This document shows positions 36,563 through 45,800 of a stretch of 64,000 bases of DNA, piece after piece (the stretch's first letter is position 1; the number at the start of each line of letters is the position of its first letter). The position numbers and the translations under genes were made by a program. Below the pieces are notes generated by a model, which was given only the letters and a program-made list of their open reading frames with translations, searched no databases and was not told where the DNA came from. The stretch is taken from NCBI GenBank assembly GCA_938009275.1, contig CALLHY010000038.1:62001-126000 (forward strand), given 5' to 3'. The stretch is from an uncultured bacterium. Lineage in GTDB: Bacteria > Cloacimonadota > Cloacimonadia > Cloacimonadales > Cloacimonadaceae.

Positions 36563-38932
36563 CTACATCAACGAAGCCGGATCTACATCTATGTAGTGCG
36601 TGATGTATGATTCGGTTTTATAGCTCGCCTCAAACATCTCAAGTGCGCGGCGCATTAGCTCATGATTCCTGGCTTTTACAATCATGTGATACCGGTGTTG
36701 ATTGTTAATCTTGTTTAATGGAGCTTCTGACGGCCCTATAACGAGTATCTCTGCCAACCTGAACTTGGATACCATCTCCAGCTTTATCTGCTCAATTTTG
36801 CGCATTTCGAGTTTCAACAGACTCAGATCGGTACAGGTAAATACAATTCTGGATAAACGGTAGTATGGCGGGTAATAAAGCGTCTTCCGGTGTTCAAGCT
36901 CCTCAGTAACAAAGCTTAGGTAGTCCTGCTTACTTGCCGCTTGAATGGCATAATGCTCAGGATTGTAGGTCTGAACAATTACTTCTCCAGCCTTCTCGCC
37001 TCTTCCAGCTCTGCCTGCCACTTGGGTAATTAGCTGAAAGCTACGTTCTGCTGCCCGGTAGTCTGGAACATTCAGGCTAATGTCTGCCATAATTATTCCC
37101 ACCAAAGTAACATCAGGAAAGTCCAAGCCTTTGGATATCATCTGAGTGCCCAGCAGAATGTCAACTTCGCCATTCTTCATGCGGTTATACATGGTTTTAT
37201 AGGTATCTTTCTTGCGTGCCGAGTCCGAGTCCATGCGCATTACCCTGGCATCGGGAAAGAGAATTCTGATTGTTTGCTCCAGCTTTTGCGTGCCGGGTGC
37301 GCCATAGGAAAAGCTATAACTTCCGCATTCAGGGCATTTACGGGGGCTGGGATAGAACAATCCGCAATAATGGCATTGCATTTCTTCTCTATCCCTGTGG
37401 TAAGCCATACTTATCTCGCAATTCTTACAAACAATCAGCTTCCCGCATTTCATGCACTGAACGAAGGATGAGTGCCCCCTCCGATTTTGGAAAAGGATTA
37501 CCTGCTCTTTGTTACTAAGGCGATTGTCTATCGCTTCCATCAAGGTGGGGGAGATAAGCTCCTGCTCATACTCATCCCTTAGATCAACTATCTTCACTTC
37601 CGGCAGTTGAAAGTCTAAGGGACGCGATAGCATTGTCTGCATTCTATATTTTCCGCTCTTGGCGTTCTGCCAGGATTCCAGCGATGGCGTGGCACTGCCT
37701 ATTACTACCTGTGCCCCGCAAAGCTTTGCTCTAACTATGGCTATGTCGCGCCCATGATATCGCGGAACGCTGTCCTGCTTGTAACTGCCTTCGTGTTCCT
37801 CGTCTATTACTATTAGACCGAGATCTACTACAGGGGCAAAGACAGCACTGCGAGCGCCGATTATTACTCGCTTTTCACCGTTTTTAATCTTTTGCCATTG
37901 CATATAGCGGTCTTTGTCGGTAAGCTGACTGTGTTGAATAGCCAGTATATCGCCAAAATCTGCTCTGAATCTATCCACCATCTGCGGGGTTAATGCTATC
38001 TCGGGTATCAGGAAGATAACGCTTCTGCCAAGTTTCACATACCTGCGGATTATCTCCAGATACACCTCGGTCTTGCCGCTGCCGGTCACTCCAAACAGCA
38101 GGTTAACGTTAAACTTGTCATATTGCTCAGCAATGCTGGCAATAGCAATTTGCTGATCTGCATTCAGAGTTATTGTTTTACGGTTTGGCTCACCGTCAAA
38201 TAGTAGGGTCTCGGGATCAATTCTTCGTGGTTCAATGGCAATTAAGCCTTTTTGCCCCAGTGCTTTTATGGCAGAATAGCTTACCACGTGGCTGATGCTG
38301 GACATAGGGAAAGAGATAGGTTCATTTACTATCAGTTCCCAGGCTTCACGTTGCTTAAGAGGTAAGTTATCAATATTGTAGCCTGTATCTTTACGAGTAA
38401 TGTAGTTCACATACTTGGGTTTGTCGCGTTGCTTCACCTTGCGTTCGATGCTTACCAATCCCAGTGCCTCAGCTTCATAGGTAATAGCATACACCGGATA
38501 GGTGGGCAGTTGTTTCTTTAAGTCGCTAAGTTTTACTGCCTCCCCTTCTTTCAGTGCAGCTTTAAGCTTATCAAAGCGAGGTTCTGCGTTATTACCTGTC
38601 CATTGCACCACGGCATCCAGCTCAGGCATCATCAACGCGGGTATCATACTGAACAGAGCTTTGCCCGTGGAACACATATAATACTTAGACATCCACTTGG
38701 CGAGCTCAATTAGCTCATGTGGAACAATGCTCTGTGCATCAAGTACTTCATCAATCAGTTTGTAGTTTATCTTATCATCAGGAGCACTAAGATACTCATG
38801 TCCACAAATGCCCGGGTATGCTTTAGCAGAAAGTCTGACTAATACTCTGGCTCCCTCTGCAATTTCTACCGGAGATTTATAAACCAGTTCTTTATTCAGC
38901 CATAATGGCAAGTGGACTATATAATACTTCAT
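36563..38932 (-). CDS. priA: Primosomal replication protein N' (PriA helicase)
   Basis: A 789-residue protein. An N-terminal DNA-binding part is followed by the SF2 helicase core (LLFGVTGSGKTEVYLEIIRR Walker A, IVIDEEHEGSYKQDS DEEH box, SATPSLESW). The Cys-rich zinc insertion has CMKCGKLIVCKNCEISMAYH and CHYCGLFYPSPRKCPEC. Motifs V and VI include LLGTQMISKGLDFPDV and TQVAGRAGRGEKAG. PriA restarts stalled replication forks. No clear ribosome-binding site precedes the ATG. TTGACA occurs about 35 bp upstream, but a -10 is not clear. Confidence 0.95.
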   Translation of the reverse strand: MKYYIVHLPLWLNKELVYKSPVEIAEGARVLVRLSAKAYPGICGHEYLSAPDDKINYKLIDEVLDAQSIVPHELIELAKWMSKYYMCSTGKALFSMIPALMMPELDAVVQWTGNNAEPRFDKLKAALKEGEAVKLSDLKKQLPTYPVYAITYEAEALGLVSIERKVKQRDKPKYVNYITRKDTGYNIDNLPLKQREAWELIVNEPISFPMSSISHVVSYSAIKALGQKGLIAIEPRRIDPETLLFDGEPNRKTITLNADQQIAIASIAEQYDKFNVNLLFGVTGSGKTEVYLEIIRRYVKLGRSVIFLIPEIALTPQMVDRFRADFGDILAIQHSQLTDKDRYMQWQKIKNGEKRVIIGARSAVFAPVVDLGLIVIDEEHEGSYKQDSVPRYHGRDIAIVRAKLCGAQVVIGSATPSLESWQNAKSGKYRMQTMLSRPLDFQLPEVKIVDLRDEYEQELISPTLMEAIDNRLSNKEQVILFQNRRGHSSFVQCMKCGKLIVCKNCEISMAYHRDREEMQCHYCGLFYPSPRKCPECGSYSFSYGAPGTQKLEQTIRILFPDARVMRMDSDSARKKDTYKTMYNRMKNGEVDILLGTQMISKGLDFPDVTLVGIIMADISLNVPDYRAAERSFQLITQVAGRAGRGEKAGEVIVQTYNPEHYAIQAASKQDYLSFVTEELEHRKTLYYPPYYRLSRIVFTCTDLSLLKLEMRKIEQIKLEMVSKFRLAEILVIGPSEAPLNKINNQHRYHMIVKARNHELMRRALEMFEASYKTESYITHYIDVDPASLM

Positions 38933-39015
38933 AGGGTACGGGTAATAGTATCAGCCAGTTTGTCAACCCCTTTTTCCCAGCTCACACATCCCTATGATTA
39001 TCATGTAGTTATCGG

Positions 39016-39088
39016 AGCTTCCCTGCTGCTTCCTTGCTGCTATCCTGTGTCGAATACAGGATAGCAGCAAGGAAGCAGCAGGGAAGCT
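39016..39088. repeat. Dispersed long palindrome, copy 1
   Basis: Two perfectly complementary 33-bp arms (39016-39048 and 39056-39088) are separated by 7 nt. The arms are built from CTGCTTCC/TTGCTGCT-like pieces. The same core arm recurs at 61241-61313. A 12-base string TAGTATCAGCCA lies 59 bp to the left here and also 14 bp to the left of copy 2. No T run follows on either strand, so it is not a standard terminator. Confidence 0.95.
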
Positions 39089-39146
39089 CTGTAAATTTAG
39101 TTGGAAAACCTGGTAGAAAGGCTAGTTAAACTGATAAGCAATAAGC

Positions 39147-39175
39147 AAAAAAAAGCTCTGCATTAAGCAGAGCTT
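39147..39175 (-). terminator. Intrinsic terminator of the ExbB/ExbD/TPR operon
   Basis: On the minus strand AAGCTCTGC-TTAAT-GCAGAGCTT is followed by a run of eight T. The 9-bp stem is perfect. It lies 24 bp after the stop of the last gene of the operon. Confidence 0.93.
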
Positions 39176-39198
39176 TATATCGTGTATTAGTACTTAAA

Positions 39199-40644
39199 TT
39201 ATCCCTTACGGAACTTAGCTACAAAGGTGAAGTCGCTTTCGTCTTTCACGTTAAACGACCAGCCTTCGCAAAGCTGTTTTACTTCGGACAGGAATTCTTG
39301 CGGCATCTGACCATTGGGCGTAATGATTGCATTTAGCACCCTGCCATTGGCGTTGATCAGCAACCTGATAGACGCACTACCGGAGAAGGGTACTATTGCG
39401 TTATACTTCGAGTAGATAGCCGCAATTTGGCTCTGGCGGGCTTTTACAGACGCGTTTATCACATCGTATCTGCTTCTGGTTTCTGGAGCCATGGATTGGA
39501 TGCTGCTTTCGGATACCTGGGCAACATTCTTACTTTTGAACGAAGAGACTAGCTGATTTGCTCCGGGAGTTAATCCAAAGGCAACGCCACTGGGAGCAAG
39601 GGTCTTTAAGTTACCGGCTACATTTACAAAGGTACCTTCTTTAGGTCTGATACTCGATCCACCGACTGATGGCGCATTTGTAGCTATGCTTCCCAAGTCA
39701 CTGCTGAAGCCAACAGTGCTATTGGGATTAAATGACGTGGTGTATCCTCCACCTTGACCGGGGCCGCCACCACCTTGACCGGGACCACCGCCACCGCCTT
39801 TGGAACCAGGACGGCTGGCTGCAAAGCCTTCGGTTAAAGTGGCGATGCGGATGGTTGGCGCACTGGATGAAGTGGCATTGGGATCAAAGTTACCCAATCC
39901 AAACATAGCTCCGGCACTAACTGCAGAACCACCAGTAGTTGCTCCACCGGGAGTTCCTTGAGTTGCTTGGGGGGTTACAGGGGTTTCTGGGGTGATATCC
40001 TGTTCCTGCCCACCGCTAGGCTGTTCGAAAGTGCTGCCTTCTACCTTTGCTATTTCGCTTTTAACCATTTCTGCTTTCTGCAATGTTGCAAGCTTCTGTT
40101 CCAGAGTTGCATCAAAACTGGCCTTGGGTTTTAGCGCAAGATCGAAGATTAGAACGAATATGATGGTAAGCAGCACGAACAGCAAGAGGAGATTTCGATT
40201 GAATCTCTCCATTGCTGTGGGTTCGGAGAATCTGGCATATTGGGCAACAATCTGCTTCTCTTCAGGGGTTAGAATTGTGATTCTTGGCTCTCTGAAATCA
40301 TAGCTAATCTCCCATTGTGGAGCAATAGCCACCGATCCTGTCATATCGGGACGAAGCAGCAGTTCTGTACCTTTCAGAATGCTATTCTGAGTAAGGTAAG
40401 CACTATCAACAGGATTGTTGTCTTTGGAGCAAGTAAGGGTAGCCCCTGGGGGTAGCTGCATATAGAGCTGATTCCCTTTCTCAGTAATAAAGAGATGTTT
40501 GTCGGGGAATTTGTTGTCCAGGATTTGCCAAAAGAGGTATTTGTTTGAGCCAATGAAGAATTTCTTCTTTATCTCTTTTCCCTCTTGGGCAAAATTTAGA
40601 ACTTTACCTTGATAGGTGAGTTGAATGTTTAGTAATTTCGCCAT
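39199..40644 (-). CDS. Single-pass envelope protein with TonB/AgmX-like C-terminal domain
   Basis: A 481-residue protein; GGGAGG precedes the ATG at 40644. Residues 1-145 form a cytoplasmic, beta-rich domain of unknown type (perhaps FHA-like), and residues 151-171 are one TM helix. A long Pro/Gly-rich periplasmic linker follows, including GGGGGPGQGGGGPGQGGG. The C-terminus (SASIRLLINANGRVLNAIIT to FTFVAKFRKG) resembles the TonB C-terminal/AgmX-PglI domain. It is the last gene after exbB-exbD-exbD, as tonB or agmX genes often are. It would carry force or motion from the ExbB/D motor across the periplasm. A generic TonB seems less likely because of the large cytoplasmic domain. Confidence 0.72.
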   Translation of the reverse strand: MAKLLNIQLTYQGKVLNFAQEGKEIKKKFFIGSNKYLFWQILDNKFPDKHLFITEKGNQLYMQLPPGATLTCSKDNNPVDSAYLTQNSILKGTELLLRPDMTGSVAIAPQWEISYDFREPRITILTPEEKQIVAQYARFSEPTAMERFNRNLLLLFVLLTIIFVLIFDLALKPKASFDATLEQKLATLQKAEMVKSEIAKVEGSTFEQPSGGQEQDITPETPVTPQATQGTPGGATTGGSAVSAGAMFGLGNFDPNATSSSAPTIRIATLTEGFAASRPGSKGGGGGPGQGGGGPGQGGGYTTSFNPNSTVGFSSDLGSIATNAPSVGGSSIRPKEGTFVNVAGNLKTLAPSGVAFGLTPGANQLVSSFKSKNVAQVSESSIQSMAPETRSRYDVINASVKARQSQIAAIYSKYNAIVPFSGSASIRLLINANGRVLNAIITPNGQMPQEFLSEVKQLCEGWSFNVKDESDFTFVAKFRKG

Positions 40645-40655
40645 AATACCTCCCT

Positions 40656-41204
40656 TTACCGTGTTGCCAGGCTTTCTTTCTGTAACCAATCAGCATCTTC
40701 CAATGTGGCAAAGTATATGTGAGTATAGCCAACAGAGGTGCCGATGGCAACCATTTCGGAGACGTATTCGCAAGGAATGAAATTGTCTGCTTGAATAATC
40801 AGGCAAGCCTCAACATCATCTGCATTATTTTTATAGATAGCTGTGGCTTCCATCCTAAGGTAGTCAAGAATCGCTTTGCGTTTGTCCGGGCTCAATATTA
40901 GTTCTTGCGGATGTCCGAACTCCAAGCTTTCGTTACCCAGGACTATCTTATCTGTAAAAATCTTAACGGGAGTTGCTTCAGCTTTCTCCATTATCGCATC
41001 GTTGGTAATGGTTGAAGGATAGCGTATTCCCGGTTCTGCAGAAATCTTCACCGCTTCGGTGGAAACGTTTTTTATAAGAAACACCAGGATGATGGTTAGC
41101 ACGTCCAGTAGTGATGTAATGGATAAGCCCTTCACATCTTCTACCTTTCTGCGAACTCTCCTTAGGTTCTTGTCGGAACTGCCAAGTCTGTCTTTTAATT
41201 GCAT
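40656..41204 (-). CDS. ExbD/TolR-like protein with intact TM aspartate
   Basis: A 182-residue protein with a cytoplasmic N-terminus of about 25 basic residues and one TM helix, LSITSLLDVLTIILVFLI. Asp34 sits where ExbD and TolR carry the proton-binding Asp. The periplasmic domain (VKIFTDKIVLGNESL, ACLIIQADNFIPCEYVSEMV) has the ExbD fold pattern. It pairs with ExbB as a proton-driven stator. AGGAG precedes the ATG. It lies 11 bp after the other exbD-like gene and 11 bp before the TonB/AgmX-like gene. Confidence 0.85.
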   Translation of the reverse strand: MQLKDRLGSSDKNLRRVRRKVEDVKGLSITSLLDVLTIILVFLIKNVSTEAVKISAEPGIRYPSTITNDAIMEKAEATPVKIFTDKIVLGNESLEFGHPQELILSPDKRKAILDYLRMEATAIYKNNADDVEACLIIQADNFIPCEYVSEMVAIGTSVGYTHIYFATLEDADWLQKESLATR

Positions 41205-41215
41205 AGTCCAACTCC

Positions 41216-41734
41216 TTAATAAAAACGCGCCGTCGGGCGGGTATAATGAACCTGTGTGAAGCCATTTGCTTTACACAAGTCTATGGTTCTAATAAGATCT
41301 CTGTAAAGGACATTCGGATAAACGGTGACAGTAATGTCTATCAAGTCTGCCTTACGGTTTCTAATGTCTTTGATACGTTTGTCTAAGGCGACAAAATTGT
41401 ATTCCTGGCCGATGGCCGGTAGTTTTGCCGAATCCATGCCCGGCTCGCGGATTTCAAAACCGAGAAATCCGTACTTTTCAGCGTATTGAGGATCGAGAAT
41501 TATTAGTTCAACTTTCTCGACTTCTTTACCACCGCCACCACCGCCAGCAGAACCGCCACCGCCTTCCCCTTGCGAGAAGTTTAGCGCAACTAAGGCTACC
41601 TGTGAGATCACAACCAGCATAAGCATAAAGGGTATGATGGTTAGAAACAGGTTCATGATTGGCACCAGGTTTGGTTCCTGAGGCGCAGTCTGTGCCTTTT
41701 GTTGACGCATTTCGGAAGGCCGATAATGTGCCAT
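41216..41734 (-). CDS. ExbD-like protein with Asn replacing the TM aspartate
   Basis: A 172-residue protein. The TM helix PNLVPIMNLFLTIIPFMLML aligns with the ExbD/TolR helix, but the conserved Asp is Asn28 (codon AAC). After the helix is a Gly-rich loop (GEGGGGSAGGGGGG), then a periplasmic ExbD-like domain ending DLIRTIDLCKANGFTQVHYT. It lies between exbB and the second exbD. It probably forms a mixed complex with the other ExbD while lacking its own proton carrier. AAGGA precedes the ATG. Confidence 0.8.
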   Translation of the reverse strand: MAHYRPSEMRQQKAQTAPQEPNLVPIMNLFLTIIPFMLMLVVISQVALVALNFSQGEGGGGSAGGGGGGKEVEKVELIILDPQYAEKYGFLGFEIREPGMDSAKLPAIGQEYNFVALDKRIKDIRNRKADLIDITVTVYPNVLYRDLIRTIDLCKANGFTQVHYTRPTARFY

Positions 41735-41737
41735 GGC

Positions 41738-42511
41738 TTATTCCTTTATAGCGTTGTTAATGGTGTTGATAAGTTTCACGCTGTATTCGTCGATATCACT
41801 AATAAGATTATTGGCACGTGTAAACAGCCAGCCCTTGATTAAGGTAAGAGGAATAGCAGCCAGCAAGCCAAGTGCTGTAGTACCGATAGCAAGTTTGATA
41901 CCATTGGTTAGTGCTGCACCTTGGGCTGCACCGGTTAATCCTGCAAGACCTGCGAAAGCTTGTAGCAATCCCCAAATGGTTCCCAAAAGACCCAGATATG
42001 TGGCAATCTGAGCAAGGGTATCGAACCAGAACAATCCACCATCAAGTTTGTGCACGGTCTGAAGAACGGATTCTTCCAGAGAGTTCTGCACAGATTGGCG
42101 TAATTCCGCGCCTTTCTTGCCGCTCTTGCGGGCATCTTTGAAGATCATTAATGCGCTCCAGAAAATGAAGCCCATGGTAGTACCCTTGTAGCTTTCAGAA
42201 ATCTTGGTGGCTTCGTCCAATTGATCATTTTTGATGTAGTTGCGAAGCTTAAGATAAAACTTGCCAGCGTCGATTTTCTCTTTGCGGTAAAGCTGGTTCC
42301 AACGGGCAAAAGCATACACAATACCAATGATGAACACCAGCAAAATTGGATACGCCCATGATCCGCTCTGAACAAAAACGGTGTAAAGATTAAGTGCTTC
42401 ACCTGCTGGTGCCGCCACAGGAGCTGCAGCTTCTTCCGCAGCCTGGGCAAATAAGAAACCAACGCTCATTAACAATGCGATGACAACGAGGGTGATATGT
42501 TTAGCTTTCAT
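41738..42511 (-). CDS. MotA/TolQ/ExbB proton-channel family protein
   Basis: A 257-residue protein from the ATG at 42511, which has AAGGAG upstream. It starts with a signal-like hydrophobic segment (MKAKHITLVVIALLMSVGFL) and an Ala-rich periplasmic stretch. The ExbB core follows: a TM at SWAYPILLVFIIGIVYAF, a cytoplasmic domain, then GLFWFDTLAQIATYLGLLGT and LAIGTTALGLLAAIPLTLI. The GLLGT(I/V)xG and TTALGLxxAIP motifs are the family hallmarks. It forms the motor ring with the two ExbD proteins. The gene overlaps the 97-residue ORF upstream by 4 bp. Confidence 0.9.
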   Translation of the reverse strand: MKAKHITLVVIALLMSVGFLFAQAAEEAAAPVAAPAGEALNLYTVFVQSGSWAYPILLVFIIGIVYAFARWNQLYRKEKIDAGKFYLKLRNYIKNDQLDEATKISESYKGTTMGFIFWSALMIFKDARKSGKKGAELRQSVQNSLEESVLQTVHKLDGGLFWFDTLAQIATYLGLLGTIWGLLQAFAGLAGLTGAAQGAALTNGIKLAIGTTALGLLAAIPLTLIKGWLFTRANNLISDIDEYSVKLINTINNAIKE

Positions 42512-42801
42512 TTTGACTCCTTCAGCCATTTATTTAATAGTGTATCGCTATTCTCTTTCAGGGATTCCATGTTAAAGCTGAAGTTATATACTCCGGCTTT
42601 CTGGTATGTGTCCGTCTTTTCTCTGAATTCATCTGAGGCAGGGATTAGTGCCTTCAATTCAATAACAAGTTCTTCATCTGCTACAAATGCTTGCACATTG
42701 CGGAAATTCGCAGGTGTTGGCTTTGTAGCCGGACTGGCTTGGGCGTATAATGCGCACATGCCAATTCCTAATAACACGGTTAACAGGACTATTCTTTTCA
42801 T
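42508..42801 (-). CDS. Small exported protein of unknown function
   Basis: A 97-residue protein with a strong GGAGG before the ATG and a clear signal peptide (MKRIVLLTVLLGIGMCALYA, then QA). The mature part is about 75 residues and contains VQAFVADEELVIELKALIPA. No family is recognised. It overlaps the big TPR gene upstream and exbB downstream by 4 bp each, so it is translated with the motor genes. It is probably a periplasmic accessory subunit, which is inference from context. Confidence 0.75.
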   Translation of the reverse strand: MKRIVLLTVLLGIGMCALYAQASPATKPTPANFRNVQAFVADEELVIELKALIPASDEFREKTDTYQKAGVYNFSFNMESLKENSDTLLNKWLKESK

Positions 42802-45800
42802 CGGATATCCTCCTTCCCCGATTTAACAACCTGGACAGATGCTAAGAAACCTCTGTATTGGGTCTGGTTATTTACTACAAAGCGAAGAGTGTTCTTTCCC
42901 ATTACCACATTGCTCTTATCAATGCCAATCTGAGCTGGATATACCATAAAGGGCTCAGCATCATAATCAAGAGGCATATTGGAAGTGATCTCCGTACCAT
43001 TAAGATATACATCTGCACTCCCTGGAGCAACGAAGTTTATTGCACCCTCGCGAAACTCGGTGTCTATATTGAAATCTATCTCAAAGACTACCTGTTCTAC
43101 TGGGGCTTCTTCCAACACCCATATTGGTTTGGCAGCGGTTTCTTCCATGGAATCAATTTCACTATATTGAATGCCGAATCCCGAGGCAAGAATTGCAGAA
43201 CTGGACATGGCAATTTCACCGGCGTCATCCAGAGCTATCACTCTCCAATTGGTTCCTGTATTTAAAGTAATAACCTCCACTGGGATGGCATCACGAAGTT
43301 TTTGGCGATCGGTAAACAATTGAAGGTTCATGTGTAGGTTCTGAGGCTGTTGACTTGTGTTTGGCACCTTTAATTCGATCAGGTTTTGTCCCTCAGCCAA
43401 CGCAGCTTTGGGTAGCAGGTAAGCATACCTTGTGGTTATTGGTTTACCGGCTTCCAAAGAATCTGTTGCTACCACACTTGGCTCAATCTTAGAGCCATTT
43501 AAGACGATGTCTATGTCGTAAGGATACACAATATGTAGAAGACCAAATTCTGGAGCTATCTTAGTGGTTATCATTCTCGAAAGCAATAGTTCCTTGCTTG
43601 CAGGCACTGGAGTACGGCCTAAGCGAACGCCTTTGGGCGAAGTGATAATCTCGGTATTGGTGTTAGTGGTTGAACCCTCTATCTTCTGCACCCAGCTCTG
43701 GTTTAATGGATACTCGTCAATCTTGTAATCCGGTAACAAGTTCCATTCTTGTAATCTGTTAACGCTCCGCTCCGTATAAACATCACGGTAACCGGCAACG
43801 TGGTAAAGATTGAATATCGAAGTGCGAACACCGTACTCGGCATCAATCAAGTCCATATTCTGTTGATAGGCAACCTGATTGATTAGCGAATTGAGTGCTT
43901 CGCCTTGATATTGCTGGCGGTTGGCAGCGTTCTCGGTACTGGTTTTAATGAACACTCCGATCTGGGTTTGAATAACGTCTGCACCCCGTTGGTACATTCT
44001 TGCCATCAAATCTAAAGCTCTCAATCGACGGGCATTGTCGAGATCATAGCCAGAATTATTGGCTTGCTCAAGTAGTTTGGTGATCCTTGTGATCTCTTTG
44101 TTTAGAGACGACTTGTAGCCGGGTATACGCTTGTCACCACCAATCAGGTTTACTTGCCATCTTGTGTTTACATTTACTTTAATTAAATTGGCTGGTGAGC
44201 CGGTAAACACGGCTGATTTTTCGATTGCTGCTAATTGACTGTCGTAATTACGCATGAATGCATCCATCTTCTGAATTTCGTCATACTCATTCTGAACAGA
44301 AGCGAAATACTCATACTCGTTGCTAAGATTGAAGGTGAGGCCTTCTTTCTTATATGCTGCTTCTACTTTTTTAAACTCATCGCGTTGCCTAAAAGCTTCA
44401 GTATAATCCTTATTCTTATACGCCAAATCAAATGCGGTGGCAAGATTGAATAGCTTTACATCAGCAAATTGCTTATATAGGGCAAACTTAGATTTGTCCT
44501 TTTGGTATATCGATTTTGCCATCTGTTCTGCCCGGAGGGTGTCACCTTTGGTAACATAGTCGTTGGCGATATACTCCATAAAGGGGATTACTTCTGAATG
44601 GTTGGGATACAATGTGATGAATTGGTTCATAACTTCAAGCAGTCTGGTATTATTCTTAGCGCTTTTGAAGTTCACAATGGCACTGATCATCAGGGCATCA
44701 GGTGTGTCTCCACCCGTATCAATTGCTTTGTCTCTGGCTTGCTGATGAAGGGTAAGATAGGTTTCGGCAGCTTCATCATAGCTACCAAGAGATTCTTGCT
44801 GTTTCACATCAGACACTTTTAATGCGTAGGCTTGCACACTGCTGGGGTATTTGGTTATAAAGGCCTGTTTGATGGCTCTTGCCTGTTCAGGTTGCTTCAT
44901 AAGTGTGTCAGCCTCAGCTATGTTCCAGGCTGTGTAATAGTGAGTGTAAACCTCTTCTATGTCCTTTTTGTCACCAGCAATTTGTAATAGCAGGTCTATG
45001 GCAGTTTGATATTCTTTTGCTTTTACATAGGATTCGTGTGCCGACCATCTTAAGCCCTGGATTAGGTCTTGTTCAGCAGCGGGTAGTTCAGATGCTAAAC
45101 GCAAGCGTTCAGAGGCTGCGAAGCTGTGGTTGTTGGCTTTATCGGCAGCTTGGTAGGCCAGCTGTATTTGAGCTAAAATGCTTTGAGTTAGAGATTCTCT
45201 CTCAGCTGGGCTTTGAGCAAATTCATAAGCTTTACGGAAATACTTCTCAGAATCGGCAAAATGTGAAAGTGATTGAGACATGGTGGCAAGCTTACCATAT
45301 ACGTTGAACTTACTACGAGCATCAATAATGCTTTCATTCTCGAGGGCTTTTAAGTATAGAGCCGAGGCTTCAGGATACTTTAAACGGTCATATTGGATGT
45401 CAGCGAGTTGCAGCAGGATGGATACCGATTCTTTGTCTCTGGTTTCTGTGCGGTATTTCTCTTGTTTCATTACGTCGATAAAGCGGACAGAATTATCGCT
45501 AAGCATCGTGAACAATTGATCTTCGCTTGCTGGTAAGCCTTCCTGGGGCACAAAGCCCTCTTCCGCAAAGCTGTTTTTTAGTAAATTAAACATGTTGTTT
45601 GAGTATGTGTATGATAAGCCTTCGTGTAAGAAGAAATCTTCGTCATCCGGGTACTTGGCATTGTACTCATGAAGCTGAGTTATGGCTTTGCTGTAGTTCA
45701 GCGGAGTATTGCTTCTCTCAGCCAAAACAGTATACAACGTAAGTACAGACTTGTCATTATCGCGTTGCCATTCGGCAAACTTGTCTCCATGGAGCTCGGT

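Noticed and set aside
39016..39088. Long palindrome considered as a terminator for priA or its neighbour
   Set aside because: No T run follows on either strand, and priA runs away from it. A proper terminator for the neighbouring operon exists at 39147-39175.
39740..39810. GC-rich tandem repeat of CCACCTTGACCGGG type
   Set aside because: It encodes the Gly/Pro/Gln-rich periplasmic linker of the TonB/AgmX-like protein in frame, so it is coding low complexity rather than a separate element.
44903..45307. Open frames of 60-135 codons on the plus strand within the giant TPR gene
   Set aside because: All are antisense to a continuous coding frame with good domain signals, and none has a recognisable protein or start signal.
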